Shown: positions 22,911 through 33,960 of the stretch, in pieces
Layout: each line of letters opens with the position of its first letter
Numbering within the stretch: position 1 is the first letter of the stretch
Origin: Prionace glauca
Taxonomy: Eukaryota; Chordata; Chondrichthyes; Carcharhiniformes; Carcharhinidae
Reading direction: 5' to 3'
DNA length: 64,000 nt
Assembly: GCA_037974335.1 (NCBI GenBank)
Contig: CM075760.1
Span: 26,933,402-26,997,401 of the forward strand
Position numbers and translations under genes: made by a program
Notes under the pieces: model-generated
The model's input: only the letters and a program-made list of their open reading frames with translations
Database searches by the model: none
Told to the model about the DNA's origin: nothing

Positions 22911-24500
22911 TTGATCCAGTGATCCAGAGGCCCAGGGCAATGATGTGAGGACGGGGATTTAAGTCGGACCATTCCCGCAGGTAGATTTTGAATTCTATTG
23001 ATAAATCTGGAATGGATAGTAATTGCGATCATTGGAACCGCTCTGATTCCCCAATGGAGGAAATCTGCCATCCCTACATTGTCTCACAAGGATATAACTG
23101 CAGACTGAAAGCAAAATAGCTGACGCTTTAATATCTACAGAAGTGTCCAAGAAAACCAGTCAATTTAAGGGAATTTGGGACAGGCAAAGAGTGTTGGTCT
23201 TTCCAAACAAACATCCCATGGAAAGATAAAAGGAGATAAAATATAAATGTGCATGCTCAAATATAACAGCATGTATCATCTCTCTGAGCCATTTTTCAGT
23301 CTGCCTGTGATTATTTCTGTCCGTCCATCACAATATCCTGATGTGTTGGAAAAATCATCATTGTTGTTAATTGGGTGCCAGAGAAGGTGGAAAATAATCC
23401 TTTATTTAGAGATGGGAAAACATCATCTAGATTTATAACTTCCAAAAATTCAAGTGCCTCCAGTACTGTTGCTGGGTAGATTTGTTTATAAATAGACCTT
23501 ACTGACAACATGCAGGGTTTTAAGTTGGCTTGGAGCTAAGCGGTCAGTGCTGATGAAACTGGTCTTTGATCTACTGCACAAACACCCCCAGATGTTTCCT
23601 GTCAATAACTTTGAGCATTTGACAGCAGCCTGGATTGCTGCCAAATACTGTGTGGGACAGATTAGCGTGAAGCTGAATGGACAAAATGGGATTCAGACAT
23701 TTAAACAGTAAATGTTTCATTCCCACAAGAAAGACACATTTTAAATCGTAATCATTCTAATCAAATATCAGTGTCCTGTTCATTATCTGAGTAAATAGTA
23801 TCGCAAAACAATAAAGCGACCGGATGATTTTTTTCATTTGTATAGTTTCCGAGTAAATTTCATTCCAATAATTAAAGTCTGTTTATTAATCACTTCATGA
23901 AATGAGAGAGAGAGATGTTGATGGGCCCAGTTCCCCAGTGAAGTGAAATCGGTGCAATGACATGAAATAATATTAAAACAACATCATAAAACTGACATGA
24001 AAACCGGGGATTCCTGGAATATTCTGAAAGTTCTGCATCCTATTGAAACAGCATCGTCTCTTGTCCCCGATTAGCACCGTGTTCTATTGTACAGTATAAT
24101 CTGATTTCTGTTATTGAAGAGTTCCTCTCATAGCTGCCAATGAGTGGAGAAATGATCAGTTCATAACCTGATTCAATGGAAGATAAAACATTTATTCTTG
24201 TGATATTGTGCAATATGCCGCAAAGCTCTGATATCCTGTATTCCCAATACCAGTGTATGTTAGACAGCCGGTGACCAATACAGTGAGCTGTAATGACCTG
24301 GATGCTGAAGGAGAACTTTAATGATCTCAGCGTCCGTTCCGATTCATTAACTTCTCCATCAAAAATCAATTTAATTTTATGTTTCTCTGTCAACTCACTA
24401 TTTAATTATCAGGAGGTTGGGATTCTCATTATTTTCAAAGGCCTGTCTTCGAGATTGGGGCAGTTTGTCAAATATAAGGAGAAACATTGTATTGTGTGAG
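22911..24500 (+). repeat. 5' flank of the intact VH cluster, duplicated upstream
   Basis: Partner of 13976-15545 in the same order and orientation. The first 200 bp is a minus-strand SINE-like repeat. The rest is single-copy except for the duplicate. No exon is visible. Confidence 0.75.
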
Positions 24501-24937
24501 AGTTTCTTCTCATCTCCAAACCCAATTTGTACAGCGAAAGCCACCAAACTGTAAATAGAATCACTTTGTATATCCTACACATTGAGTTGCAGAAATCGAT
24601 GGTATTTCTTCTGATAAAGTGTGCTTTATTATTATAATGTGGCAGAGACACGGAATTGTTGCAAAATTGTCTCATGTTCCAAAATGTTATTTCATCATTT
24701 TCAGATTTATTTTCTTGTTGGGGGTGTGGTAATAAAATCACCATTTTTACAATGGAATTACTTATTTAAATAAATAAATGATGAACTGTAACATCACCAT
24801 CAGAAATAATGGGGACAATACAATGAACATTTCAGCCAAACAAATATCCCGATACAGATAAAATGCCCATTTTAATATTAATCTATTGTAAATCTCCGAG
24901 TCCATTCTGTTGGGGGTGTGGAAGGTGGGACGTGGAT
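24501..24937. other. Distal VH upstream region
   Basis: AT-rich sequence with no exon. I find no exact ATGCAAAT or ATTTGCAT octamer between about 24760 and the leader ATG. Confidence 0.4.
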
Positions 24938-24979
24938 CCAGGCGCCGCCTCCAGCAGGGAATCAACAGGCGGCGCCTGG
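24938..24979. promoter_or_regulatory. Perfect 13-bp GC-rich inverted repeat in the VH promoter
   Basis: Left arm ccaggcgccgcct at 24938-24950 and right arm aggcggcgcctgg at 24967-24979, separated by 16 bases. The arms are exact reverse complements, each containing the palindrome ggcgcc. The right arm ends 22 bases before the TATA box. It could be a binding site for a dimeric factor; the factor is unknown. Confidence 0.7.
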
Positions 24980-25001
24980 AAAGCCGCCCCCTTCTGCCGG
25001 G

Positions 25002-25011
25002 TATTTAAATA
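25002..25011 (+). promoter_or_regulatory. TATA box of the VH promoter
   Basis: The palindromic box tatttaaata lies 90 bases upstream of the leader ATG at 25101, which leaves room for a start site near 25030-25040 and a 5' UTR of about 60-70 bases. Confidence 0.75.
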
Positions 25012-25100
25012 CCGCTCACTGGGACCGGAATCCAACAGTCCGGGAGCTGGTTTGTTCACTGAGTTCCTGACACAACCATTTCCCCCAAATCACCAGAAAC

Positions 25101-25146
25101 ATGAGGTCGGCCATTTCTCTCAGTTTGTTGCTGACTTTCTTATCTG
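25101..25146 (+). CDS. IGHV: Immunoglobulin heavy chain leader exon
   Basis: Encodes MRSAISLSLLLTFLS plus the first base of the next Gly codon. This is a signal peptide with a hydrophobic core SLLLTFL that directs the heavy chain into the ER. The ATG at 25101 is the only in-frame start after the TATA box. The exon ends at a gtgagt donor (25147) and is joined over a 133-bp intron to the V exon. The leader closely resembles known shark IgM leaders, which carry the same AISLSLLL core. Confidence 0.93.
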
Positions 25147-25279
25147 GTGAGTATTTTTTTTATTATTGTTCAAGTCTCTCACTGTTACTGTCTCAGTGTT
25201 AGTCTATCTCTGGAATGTTCCAGAGTCAGCAATCATTTCACTAAGATTAATCCCTGGTGTTTTTGATCTATTTTTACAG

Positions 25280-25584
25280 GTGTCCAGTCGGATGTTGTGT
25301 TGACCCAGCCAGAGGCAGCGACCGGGCGTCCCGGAGGATCACTGAAACTGACCTGTAAAACCAGCGGGTTCGATCTTGGCAGCTACTACATGGGTTGGAT
25401 CCGACAAGTTCCCGGACAGGGCCTGGAGTGGCTGGTTTACTACTATAACTCCGGCAGCAGCTACTACGCGCCATCAATTCAGGGTCGATTTACTGCGTCC
25501 AAAGACACTTCAAACAACATCTTCTCTTTGGACATGAGGAGCCTAAAGATTGAAGACACGGCCATCTATTACTGTGCAAGAGAC
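25280..25584 (+). CDS. IGHV: Immunoglobulin VH segment, germline
   Basis: The acceptor tttttacag precedes an exon that completes the leader (GVQS) and encodes a 98-residue V domain. FR1 begins [16 protein letters not shown], with the first Cys in [11 protein letters not shown]1 is around GSYYMG. FR2 is [16 protein letters not shown]3 is [20 protein letters not shown], ending [10 protein letters not shown] with the second Cys. All canonical residues (both Cys, the core Trp, DTA-YYC) are present. The coding sequence stops exactly at the recombination signal, so the gene is unrearranged. After joining it forms the antigen-binding domain. A broken relative lies at 16.9 kb on the same strand. Confidence 0.96.
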
Positions 25585-25623
25585 CACAGCGAGAGGATCC
25601 AGGGCTGCACCCGGACAAGAACA
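25585..25623 (+). promoter_or_regulatory. VH recombination signal, 23-bp spacer
   Basis: Heptamer cacagcg (25585-25591), a 23-base spacer (25592-25614) and nonamer acaagaaca (25615-25623). The heptamer has one change from cacagtg and the nonamer two from acaaaaacc. It pairs with the 12-bp signal 5' of D1 under the 12/23 rule. Confidence 0.93.
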
Positions 25624-25969
25624 GCCCGAGAGGGGATTCCGCAACTTCCATCATAACCTGAAGGTCAGTATCTGTTTTAAATGCAATATGATCGAGGGTG
25701 GTCAGAAACAAACTATAATCGTGTTAAAAAAAAGTAACGCAGAAAGCATTTAACAGTAAATCTTCCCAATCTCACCGATATAACTGGTGAGCTTTTCACT
25801 GACTTTCTATTCATTGTAGTTTCAGCAAGTAGGACATACGATATATTACTCTTTATAATATTTCTGATAGATTGTGTTATATAAACAGTTGCCTACATTT
25901 TACATTGGAGCGAAATTAGTGGTCCATTTAAAGTGAATATTGAACAGCAGGACTGAACAGAGTGAGTGC
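25624..25969. other. VH-D1 interval
   Basis: 346 bp of AT-rich sequence with no exon or recognised repeat. It would be lost on VH-to-D1 joining. Confidence 0.6.
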
Positions 25970-26051
25970 AGTTTTTGTATGGGAGTGTGTCACTGTGATA
26001 TACAGCAGTGGATCACAGTGCTGAGAAAAGCGCCATCCTCATACAAAAACC
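25970..26051 (+). other. IGHD: D1 segment with 12-bp and 22-bp recombination signals
   Basis: The 5' nonamer agtttttgt (25970-25978), a 12-base spacer and heptamer cactgtg (25991-25997) lead into a 16-base D core, 25998-26013. It is followed by cacagtg (26014-26020), a 22-base spacer and a consensus nonamer acaaaaacc (26043-26051). One frame of the core reads TYSSG-like residues (tac agc agt gga), a common type of shark D. The 12/22 arrangement lets it join VH on one side and D2 on the other. Confidence 0.93.
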
Positions 26052-26360
26052 TCAGAAAAGGACGTTGCTTAAATTTGTGACCAATGCCATTGCCGAATGC
26101 CAAAGTAAATGAGGGTTCAACAGAATAATACTTAGAAACAACATTGTTTCTTTTTAAGATGTAAAATGCTTCAATTTTATTGTTATTGATTTACACGCTG
26201 AATGTGCACAGAGAATGTAAAAGTTTCTAACCCCCTTTATCAATATCATGACCAGTAAAAATTGAAATATCTCACTGAGTCACCCTTAACGAGCTGGAAA
26301 CAGGCTTTTGAAATAGCAGTGAAATTAACTGTCTGTATTTTACAGTTAACAGTCCGCCTC
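26052..26360. other. D1-D2 interval
   Basis: 309 bp with no exon, gene or recognised repeat. It would be removed when D1 joins D2. Confidence 0.55.
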
Positions 26361-26428
26361 AGTATTTGTCATGCTGTGACTCACTGTGATACCTGGATGG
26401 CACAGCAGTTACTGTCAATACAAAAACC
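26361..26428 (+). other. IGHD: D2 segment with 12-bp signals on both sides
   Basis: Nonamer agtatttgt (26361-26369), a 12-base spacer, heptamer cactgtg (26382-26388), a 12-base D core atacctggatgg (26389-26400), heptamer cacagca (26401-26407), a 12-base spacer and nonamer acaaaaacc (26420-26428). Both signals are 12-type, so D2 can join D1 (22) and JH (23). The 3' heptamer departs from consensus at its last two bases, which may lower joining efficiency. Confidence 0.92.
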
Positions 26429-26751
26429 CCTCAGCACTGATTGACTGAAACTGGATCAGTGTCACTTTTAAATCCCAACTGTAATCACAGTACAGTATTA
26501 TTTATGTCCAGCACTGACCACATGGCAAGAATAAACATGGAAAACCTTGATAATTACTCAAATATCGATGTGTTTTCAACAACATGTTCACGTGTCATTC
26601 TGTGAAATATAAAACTTTAGGGTCATTTATGAATCTCAAATGATATCCAGAAATACAATTATAATCTAATAAACATTAATTGATTTTGCTTTTCCTTGGG
26701 TTTGTGGATATTTAAAATAATGGCGATTTTGTCTCTATTTTGTGCAGGGAC
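26429..26751. other. D2-JH interval
   Basis: 323 bp of AT-rich sequence without exon or recognised repeat. Confidence 0.55.
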
Positions 26752-26790
26752 GGTTATTGTATGACACAGCCTACGGAATGTGGCACTGTG
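26752..26790 (+). promoter_or_regulatory. JH recombination signal, 23-bp spacer
   Basis: Nonamer ggttattgt (26752-26760), a 23-base spacer (26761-26783) and heptamer cactgtg (26784-26790), directly followed by JH. Confidence 0.94.
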
Positions 26791-26838
26791 ACTACTTCGA
26801 CTACTGGGGACAAGGGACCATGGTGACGGTGACTACAG
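26791..26838 (+). CDS. IGHJ: Immunoglobulin JH segment
   Basis: 48 bases encoding YFDYWGQGTMVTVTT with the invariant WGQG motif. After the last full codon one G remains (phase 1), followed by the donor gtaaga at 26839. The single JH, placed 324 bp after D2 and 10.9 kb before CH1, matches the one-J layout of shark clusters. Joining preserves the frame into CH1, which starts with the two bases that complete an Ala codon. Confidence 0.96.
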
Positions 26839-27084
26839 GTAAGAACCATCCACTTATTGAGTAACTGGTTTACATGTGTCTTTGTTTTATGTTTTTATCT
26901 GTACTAATAATCCATGTGGTAACATCAATGTGAGTTTGGTGGATTCTCGGTTGAGAATTGTTACAATGTTTCCTGTGAATCTGCTGCGAAGGGGTTTTAG
27001 AATTCCGCTCTTTCTGGACAATAGATGCTGCTGAGGGATTCAATCCCAAATTGTTGGGATTTTGTGTTTATCTGTTGAGGTTAT
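26839..27084 (+). other. Start of J-C intron, unrecognised
   Basis: Intronic sequence with no recognised repeat or regulatory motif. I could not find an exact octamer here. Confidence 0.5.
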
Positions 27085-28930
27085 TGTGTGGTTGGGTTAC
27101 TTTAAAATCCGAATGTCTGTTATACAATTCAGCGTTTCTGTAGCGTTTAATCTCGGTGACATCTAGTGGCTGCGGTTTGTACCATCCACTGCACAAGTGT
27201 TTGAAATTTAAACCAAAAATTTAAAAAATCTAACATTTCTATATTTATCCAGTGAAAATGTTCCACTCACTCACAATGCTGGTGCTGCTGTGCAATATTT
27301 TCTGCTTGTTCGAAACATTAATTAGTTTGGTGTTGGGCGAATTGGCTGGAATTTATATTAAACATTTCTGTAAATGTTATATTTGATTCTGTTGAAAGTG
27401 TTTGTAGAATTGTGCTGCGTCTGCCTGAAGCGGGGTTCAGTCTCTCAGTGATGCGTTTTTTTTTCCTCTGGTGAGGAGATTATGTATCTGGGTAACTTTA
27501 AATACGTAAAATTTGTGAATTAATTTTTTGTTTCTGCATTGTTTGAACTCAGTGACACTGAGCTGTTACACGTTTTGTGATTGATTATGAACATTCTGCG
27601 GGTCGCAACTGCTTGATGCATAACTGCAGGGAGAAATAAAGCAGGCTTTATTGTATTTGTATGTTTAAAATCTTTAGTCATAACGGCTTAAGCCGCTCGT
27701 TCAGAACATAGTTTGTCACTGCATTCAGATTTTGGGGTATCTGCAATGTTTAATCTCGGTGGCATTTGATGGCTGGAACTTTTACCATCCAAATGTTTAA
27801 ATATGTTTGAAATATGACCCAATATGAATAAGATGTGATAAAGTTTCAACGCTAATTTGTTGGACAAATTCCACCTCCTCGCAATGCTGTTGCTATTATT
27901 CTAGATTTCTGTTTAGTTTAATAATTGGTTAAGAGCTGGTTTGCTAGATTCGATATTGAGATTTATTTTGCAATGTTACATTTGATTCTGTTGAATGGAT
28001 AATTGATCTGTTTTTCTGTGAAGCGGATTCATTCCCTCATTGATGTGTTTTGTTGTGTTTCTGCTGAGGAGATTCTGTGGTGCAGTCACTGTGAATGTTT
28101 AAAATTTGTGCTATGGTTTGGCTTTGTGGCATTATTTCTGTGTTGTTTAAATAGTGTATAACGGTGCCGTTGAGAGTTTAGATGCTTTCTGGTTGAACAG
28201 AAACAATCTTTGAATTTGAAAATCCATGTAGGGAGAAAACAAGCAGGTTGGGGGGAAAGAACACTTAAAAGATATCACAGCATTTTTATAAATTTTAAAT
28301 AACGCTTACAAATTCAAGTGAGTCATGACTTACAACGCTCATTCGGACACTAAGTCTTTGCTGCAATCACAAACTTCCCATGAACAAGTTTAATAGTAAA
28401 ATTAATGTCAATCAAAGAATTATTAATCGGTAATTTAACTCCATATTCACCACAGATTATTTTATATTAATAATTTAGCAATAATCCCCTTTAATAGTTC
28501 TGTTGTGTATTTCACACAATTAACATTTTCCAGACTGGAAATATTTTGTGACAATTCCAGAAGCTATTTCAATGATAACCTGCTGTTTTCACAGCCGTGC
28601 TCAGTTGAACAAGATACTTTGCATTAATCGGTACATCCCAGATTAAGTTCACATTTACTGGAATACGAGTTTTGCAGAATAATTTCCTTTTTGGAAATTT
28701 TTGTATCCGATTATTAATTTTTTTCTATGCAATTGGAACCAGATTATCCGTTCTAAGTATTTTTTTAAATTAGATACCGAGATAATTAATTACTTTTCGC
28801 ATCTCAAAATTTGTGAAATTGTTTAGTGTTCCTCAATTGTTTTTACATTGTTTACGCTCAGTGAAACTGAGCAGTTCTGGCGAAATGAAAATAAAATTGC
28901 CTTTGAATATTCTTGTAGGGATAAAGCAGA
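27085..28930 (+). repeat. Diverged tandem duplications in the J-C intron, unit about 0.6 kb
   Basis: 27125-27650 and 27735-28245 are collinear: 'gtttaatctcggtg', 'ttacatttgattctgttga', 'gaggagatt' and 'agggagaaa...agcagg' recur in order. A third partial copy at 28780-28930 has 'tttacgctcagtgaaactga' and 'gtagggataaagcag'. Divergence is high, so the duplications are old. Confidence 0.65.
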
Positions 28931-28984
28931 AAAGTTTCGGAAAATAAAATAAATATATCTTAGGGCATTTTATTCATGTTAACT

Positions 28985-30645
28985 AATGGTTACATATTAA
29001 AATAAAACATGAATTACAATTCACTGTACCTCTGTTAGGGACATTACACTGCCCTGAATCTGTTATATTCGAAGTCCTCATTTTCAGAAAAATAATTGCC
29101 CAGTTTTTGTGATTTGAGACAGTCAGGGAGAAATAGTTAAAAGGCAAAGGGAGTTTTAAAATGAACATCAAGTTAATTTAAAATGTTTGTTGATTTTTTC
29201 ACTGTTGTAATTTGATCTTTGATCAATTAGAATCAAACAGTTTATAAAAATTTGACAGACTGAACACAGTTTTCTGACAGATGAAATTCGCTGACACTCA
29301 AGTAAAATTGTTCAAATGATTGTGTTTGAATTGTAGTAAAGTATCAACAGAAACTGGCTACCGACTGACAATTAAATGCTTGAAATTCAAAAAGATTACT
29401 TTATATAAAAATAATATGATATTATAAATACTATAAAAATAATATTAGCTCAGCACTTAATAACATCATGTCTCCCATTAATGTTAAACACAGAATAAAT
29501 GACAGAATGGAAGAATACATACTAACTGAAGCTTATGTTTAATTCTTATTAAATATTATAATGAAGAAAAGGTTGAGACTTATATTCTGCATCGTGTTTT
29601 TAGCGTTACAGAGGATTTGAATCAATTATCGTCTCTGTGTTTGCACTGTTTAATTCAGGTCTTCTTTAATTAAACAATGTGTTCAGTAATGAAGTTATAT
29701 GCGTGGTCTAAATTATTAAATCTAGGAAGCAGTATTATTGATTTCAAACGGCCAGGCCGTTACAGTCTGGACAAACTCAGAAATCTGCATTTTTAACACG
29801 TTTGTTCGTTGTAATAAGATATTTGTAGTAAAAGTGAAAAAGTAAAATATTACAATGTGATTAGATTTAAGTAAATGAATGACAGATGTTTGAATGTTTC
29901 CATTCAGTAATTTGAAATTATAGTTTAACATTGAGATTTAATTGTAACCTAATTATTTAACAATGTTGGGGGCAGAAGCACGTTTTGAATGATTGAAAAC
30001 TCATTTTATTACAGAGAACAAATCAGCTGACAGGAGAACTAACTGACAATTAACAATAACTTAAAATGTAATATTAACGCTGATTAATTCAAAACAAAAG
30101 ACCTTGAATATTGCACTAGCGTGCAAAATATCATCAGTCTTAGAGAATATTTAATTGTATCAAAATGAATTCAAAAACAAAACATTTCTTTACCCAGCTG
30201 TGCTCGGCTCGATAAATTGTTTTGCCTTGATAATTTTGTTGATTACATTTAATTAAGAAATTAGATCCAATCAGGTAACGATTTTCAATGTAAATATTTC
30301 CCGGTTTGTTTAATTCTTAGTGTGTCACTGTATCTCTGTTAGGGACATTGAACTGTTACTGTGTCACTGTATCTCTGATAGGGACATTGAACTGTCCTGA
30401 ATCTGTTATTTTTGCTCATTTTCAGCGAACTTACATTTTTACACAATTTTCGCGAAGTGATACAGGCAGAGAGAAATAATTAAAAGTCGAGAGGAGTTCT
30501 GAAATGAATACCCGTTTAATTTAAAATAGGTTATTGATTTTTTGTTGTAACTTGACTATTGATCAATGAGAATCCAACAGTTTGAAATTGACAGATTGAA
30601 CAGATCTTTCTGCTGGGAACTCGACTGTTGAACTGTTTGTGTCTG
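28985..30645 (+). repeat. Second pair of intronic duplications, about 1.35 kb apart
   Basis: 28985-29335 resembles 30315-30645. Both contain 'tctgttagggacatt', 'gtcctgaatctgtta' (or one base different), 'agagaaata.ttaaaa', 'tttaatttaaaat' and 'gatcaat.agaatc.aacagttt'. Within the second copy, 'tgtcactgtatctctg.tagggacattgaactgt' words occur twice in a row (30320-30400). No gene is seen in the intervening 29336-30314. Confidence 0.6.
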
Positions 30646-31089
30646 TTCTGTTTCTGGGCGTGTGGTCACTGTGTTGGGACCAGGAATCTCCCTGACTGGT
30701 TATAAATCTTTTGATTCCTTCTCCTGTCCTGCAAGAAGTGAAATTTGATTTATTTCTTCAATGCACTTGTATCTGTGGGAAATTTGACTGTTTGACTCGG
30801 TGTCTCAGAAATTAAGTCCCTGAAGCATATTGTGTCCATCAGAGAAGCAGAAACATCAGACTTTAGAGGGAGAATTGGGTGATTTTTAAGCAGTGATGTA
30901 CCGGCCTTGGGAATGTTCGATGAACAAATACAAAGTGAGATTTACTATATTGTGCTCCGTAATACAGCAGCCCCTGAACTGTTTAGTTTGACAGTTGAAG
31001 GGTCACATTCACTTGCATATTATTTTTAATCTTCTAAAGGCATTTTAGAGACATTTGCTCGGCCAGAATTTTTAATCTAATTGTTCCTT
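30646..31089. other. J-C intron, unrecognised
   Basis: No exon, RNA or recognised repeat. Confidence 0.45.
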
Positions 31090-31450
31090 CACAAAGTATT
31101 GATATGAAGCATCCTGGGAAAAACGGCAGACATCCGCCCTGCTGTTAGGCAGGGAGTTCCAGGATTTTGACCCAGCGATTATGAATGAATTGAGATATTG
31201 TTTCAGGTCAGGATGGTGTGTGTTTTGGAGGGAAGCTTACAGGTTATAGTGTTTCAGATATGGCTGCTGCCCTTGTCCTGTTAGGATGTAAAGGCAGCGG
31301 GTTTGGACAGTGTATTCTATGGAGCCTTGGTGAGTTGCTGCAGTGCATGTTGTATATAATGCACACAGTGCTGACACTGCTTGTTAGTGATGGAGAGAGT
31401 GAATAGGGTGAATGAGGGGCCGGGTAATCTTGTAGGTGGCTTTGCCCTGG
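31090..31450 (+). repeat. Unnamed interspersed repeat fragment in J-C intron
   Basis: Contains 'gggagttccaggattttgac', 'ggagccttggtgagttgctg' and 'gtgtcagattgcg'. Same family as 12328-12900. Confidence 0.6.
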
Positions 31451-31639
31451 ATTGTGTCAGATTGCGTGAGGTTTTACAAGTTTCTCTCATTGAGGAAAGA
31501 GGAAATTATTTAATTGAGACTGACTTGTGAAAGATTTAAATGTTTTTCCAACCCGTGCCCCACAGTCCGTGTTGTGCTCACTTGTCACTCCCACTTATTG
31601 TGCGAGTGGGTGAGTATGTGTGGAGTGAGGGTGCTTTTT

Positions 31640-32520
31640 CAGACTGAATCAGCCAGATAGAGACTTACACACATCACACACTCTCACACACATAAATACA
31701 CACAGAGAGACTCTCATATTCTCTCACACATACACACGCACACTTACTTTCTCTCTCATACGATATCTCACACACATTCTCATTCTCTCACGGTCTACAT
31801 ACTCTGTCTCAAATACAAATCCAGACACACTCTCGCTCTCTCAATCAGTCTCTCATCTCTCATATACAAAAACACTCACACGCACACATCTCCACACACA
31901 TTCTCTCTTACACGCAGACACACACACACACATAAGCATAGTCTCAGGCTCTCACACACTCTCCCACACTCTGTCACACACGCTCAAGTTGTCTCTCATG
32001 TATTCACACACTCTCTCACAATTCCTCTTGCACACGCCTCTCTCTCTCTCTCTGTCACACACACACATATTTCTATCTCTGTTGCACAGACTATCTAACA
32101 CCTGTACATTCTTGCTGTCACACACTAGCTCGCTCACACTCTCTCACAAACATAGACCTGTGCAAACACTCTAACTTACACACAAACACAGTCTCTCTCA
32201 CAAGCACAGTCTCACGCAAACGTTCTCTGTCACACACACACACACACAAACACACACTTTGCTTCTATCACCCACGCACATTGCACACATCTTTCTCACT
32301 CACACACAATCCCGTGCACACTTCCACACACACATGAACAGTATGTTTGCTTTCTAGTAGGCACACTGCCCCCTCTTGCAAACGCAGCCCACTGTCTCAC
32401 ACATGTGCAAACACAGTCTGTCACACACAGGCACCTTCACACACACATTCACTCCTATCTCTATCAAACACACACCCAAACACCCTCTCACACACTTTCC
32501 ACCTCACATACGTCAGAGAG
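31640..32520. repeat. CA/CTCT-rich low-complexity block
   Basis: Mixed 'tctcacaca', 'cacactctc' and (CA)n words, pyrimidine-plus-A on the + strand. Open frames on both strands here are products of the repeat. Confidence 0.85.
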
Positions 32521-32533
32521 ACTGTCATTTACA

Positions 32534-32834
32534 TCATAGAATAGAATCACGAGATCCTACACTACAGAAGGAGGCCATTCAGCCCATCAAGTCTGCATCA
32601 ACAGGAATCCCACCAAAGCCCTATCCCCATAACCACATGTGTTTACTCTAACTAGACCTCCTGAACCTATTCGCATGGCCACTCCCCTGAACCCAAACGT
32701 CTTTGGACTGTGGGAGGAAACAGGAGCATCCGAAGGAAACCCAAGCAGACACGGGGTGAACTTACTAACTCCATACACAATGACTCATATCGGGAATTGA
32801 ACTGTGAGGCAGCAGCGCCAATCACTGTGCCACC
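32534..32834 (-). mobile_element. tRNA-derived SINE
   Basis: Starts 'atagaatagaatcacgagat' and 'cactacagaaggaggccatt', passes 'ttggactgtgggaggaaaca' and ends at the inverted head 'aatcactgtgccacc'. About 300 bp. Confidence 0.8.
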
Positions 32835-33381
32835 TCGGCCACCCCCTCCCCCTCCCCCACTAACATTTGAATGAGGGTGGGATCGGGAAGCCCGTGTAAA
32901 ACTCATGTGAATAAGTTTCAGCTGGAAATTGTTCCCTGTTTGGAGTCATATTTAGCACAAAGCAAGATGGTGATGGTTGTTGGAGGTCAAACATCTAAGC
33001 TGAGAAATCACTGCAGGAGTTCGGCAGGGGACTGTTCTGGGACCAACAATCTTCTATTGCTTCATCAATGACACATTCCATCCAACATGAGGTCAGAAGT
33101 AGGGATTTCCATGTGTTACACCGGATACAAAGACACAATCAATAAGAAGGGATCTGGCTGAGACTAAGTCCGCCTGGCTCCCCAATACTGGTGTAAACTT
33201 GGTGTTTGATTCCTGTGTGACCCTAGTTTTGCTGGAAGCTTCCCTTCCAGCTCCCTCAGTCTGTCTATTTGTTCACTGATCCGTGTTTCTGAAAGAAAGG
33301 CCCCGACATTAAAGCAGCTGCCCGGTGATCTCCACTGATTCCTGACTTTACACAGCCCTGTTACTGAAAGCTGATCAATGG
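32835..33381. other. J-C intron, unrecognised
   Basis: No exon. Parts near 32995-33160 ('ttcggcaggggactgttctg', 'tgacacattccatccaaca') may be a very old CR1 remnant (GVRQGTVLGPTI-like), but this is weak. Confidence 0.35.
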
Positions 33382-33960
33382 AGAGAATCGGGAAAAGATC
33401 GATGGAGAGGGAGAGGAGGAGGTGGCTCACTGACTCTCTCACCCTCACCCACACTGACTCACTCACCCTCAATCTCTCCTCCTTACTTAAATAACTTCAC
33501 TCACTCACCCTCACTTACCCACCTTCCCTGACTGACACACTCTCACTCACTCACCCTCATTCACTCACCCTCAATCTCTCATCCTCACTCAAAGAACTTC
33601 ACTCACTCACCCTCACTTAATCACCTTCCCTCACTGACACACACTCTCTCACTCACTCACCCTCATATGTAGAGAATCGGGAAAAGATCGATGGAGAGGG
33701 AGAGGAGGAGGTGGCTCATTGACTCTCTCACCCTCACCCACACTCACTCACTCACCCTCAATCTCTCATCCTCACTCAAATAACTTCACTCACTCACCCT
33801 CAATCTCTCATCCTCACTCAAATAACTTCACTCACTCACCCTCAATCTCTCATCCGCACTCAAATAACTTCACTCACTCACCCTCAATCTCTCATCCTCA
33901 CTCAAATAACTTCACTCACTCACCCACCTTCCCTCACTGACACACTCTCACTCACTCACC
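33382..33960 (+). repeat. 289-bp tandem duplication containing 42-bp repeats
   Basis: 'agagaatcgggaaaagatcg' occurs at 33382 and again at 33671, each followed by the same ~60 bases with few changes and then the CTCA array. Inside the second copy a 42-base unit ('ttcactcactcaccctcaat' + 'ctctcatcctcactcaaataac') is repeated about four times at 33745-33925. The near-identity points to recent unequal exchange or slippage. Confidence 0.85.

Noticed and set aside
25585-25656. Continuation of the VH open frame past the Cys-Ala-Arg-Asp end
   Set aside because: These bases are the recombination signal and flank, removed on joining; the apparent C-terminus is not protein.
33745-33925. Regular 42-bp repeats resembling a CRISPR array
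   Set aside because: Units are directly adjacent with no unique spacers, and the setting is a vertebrate Ig intron.
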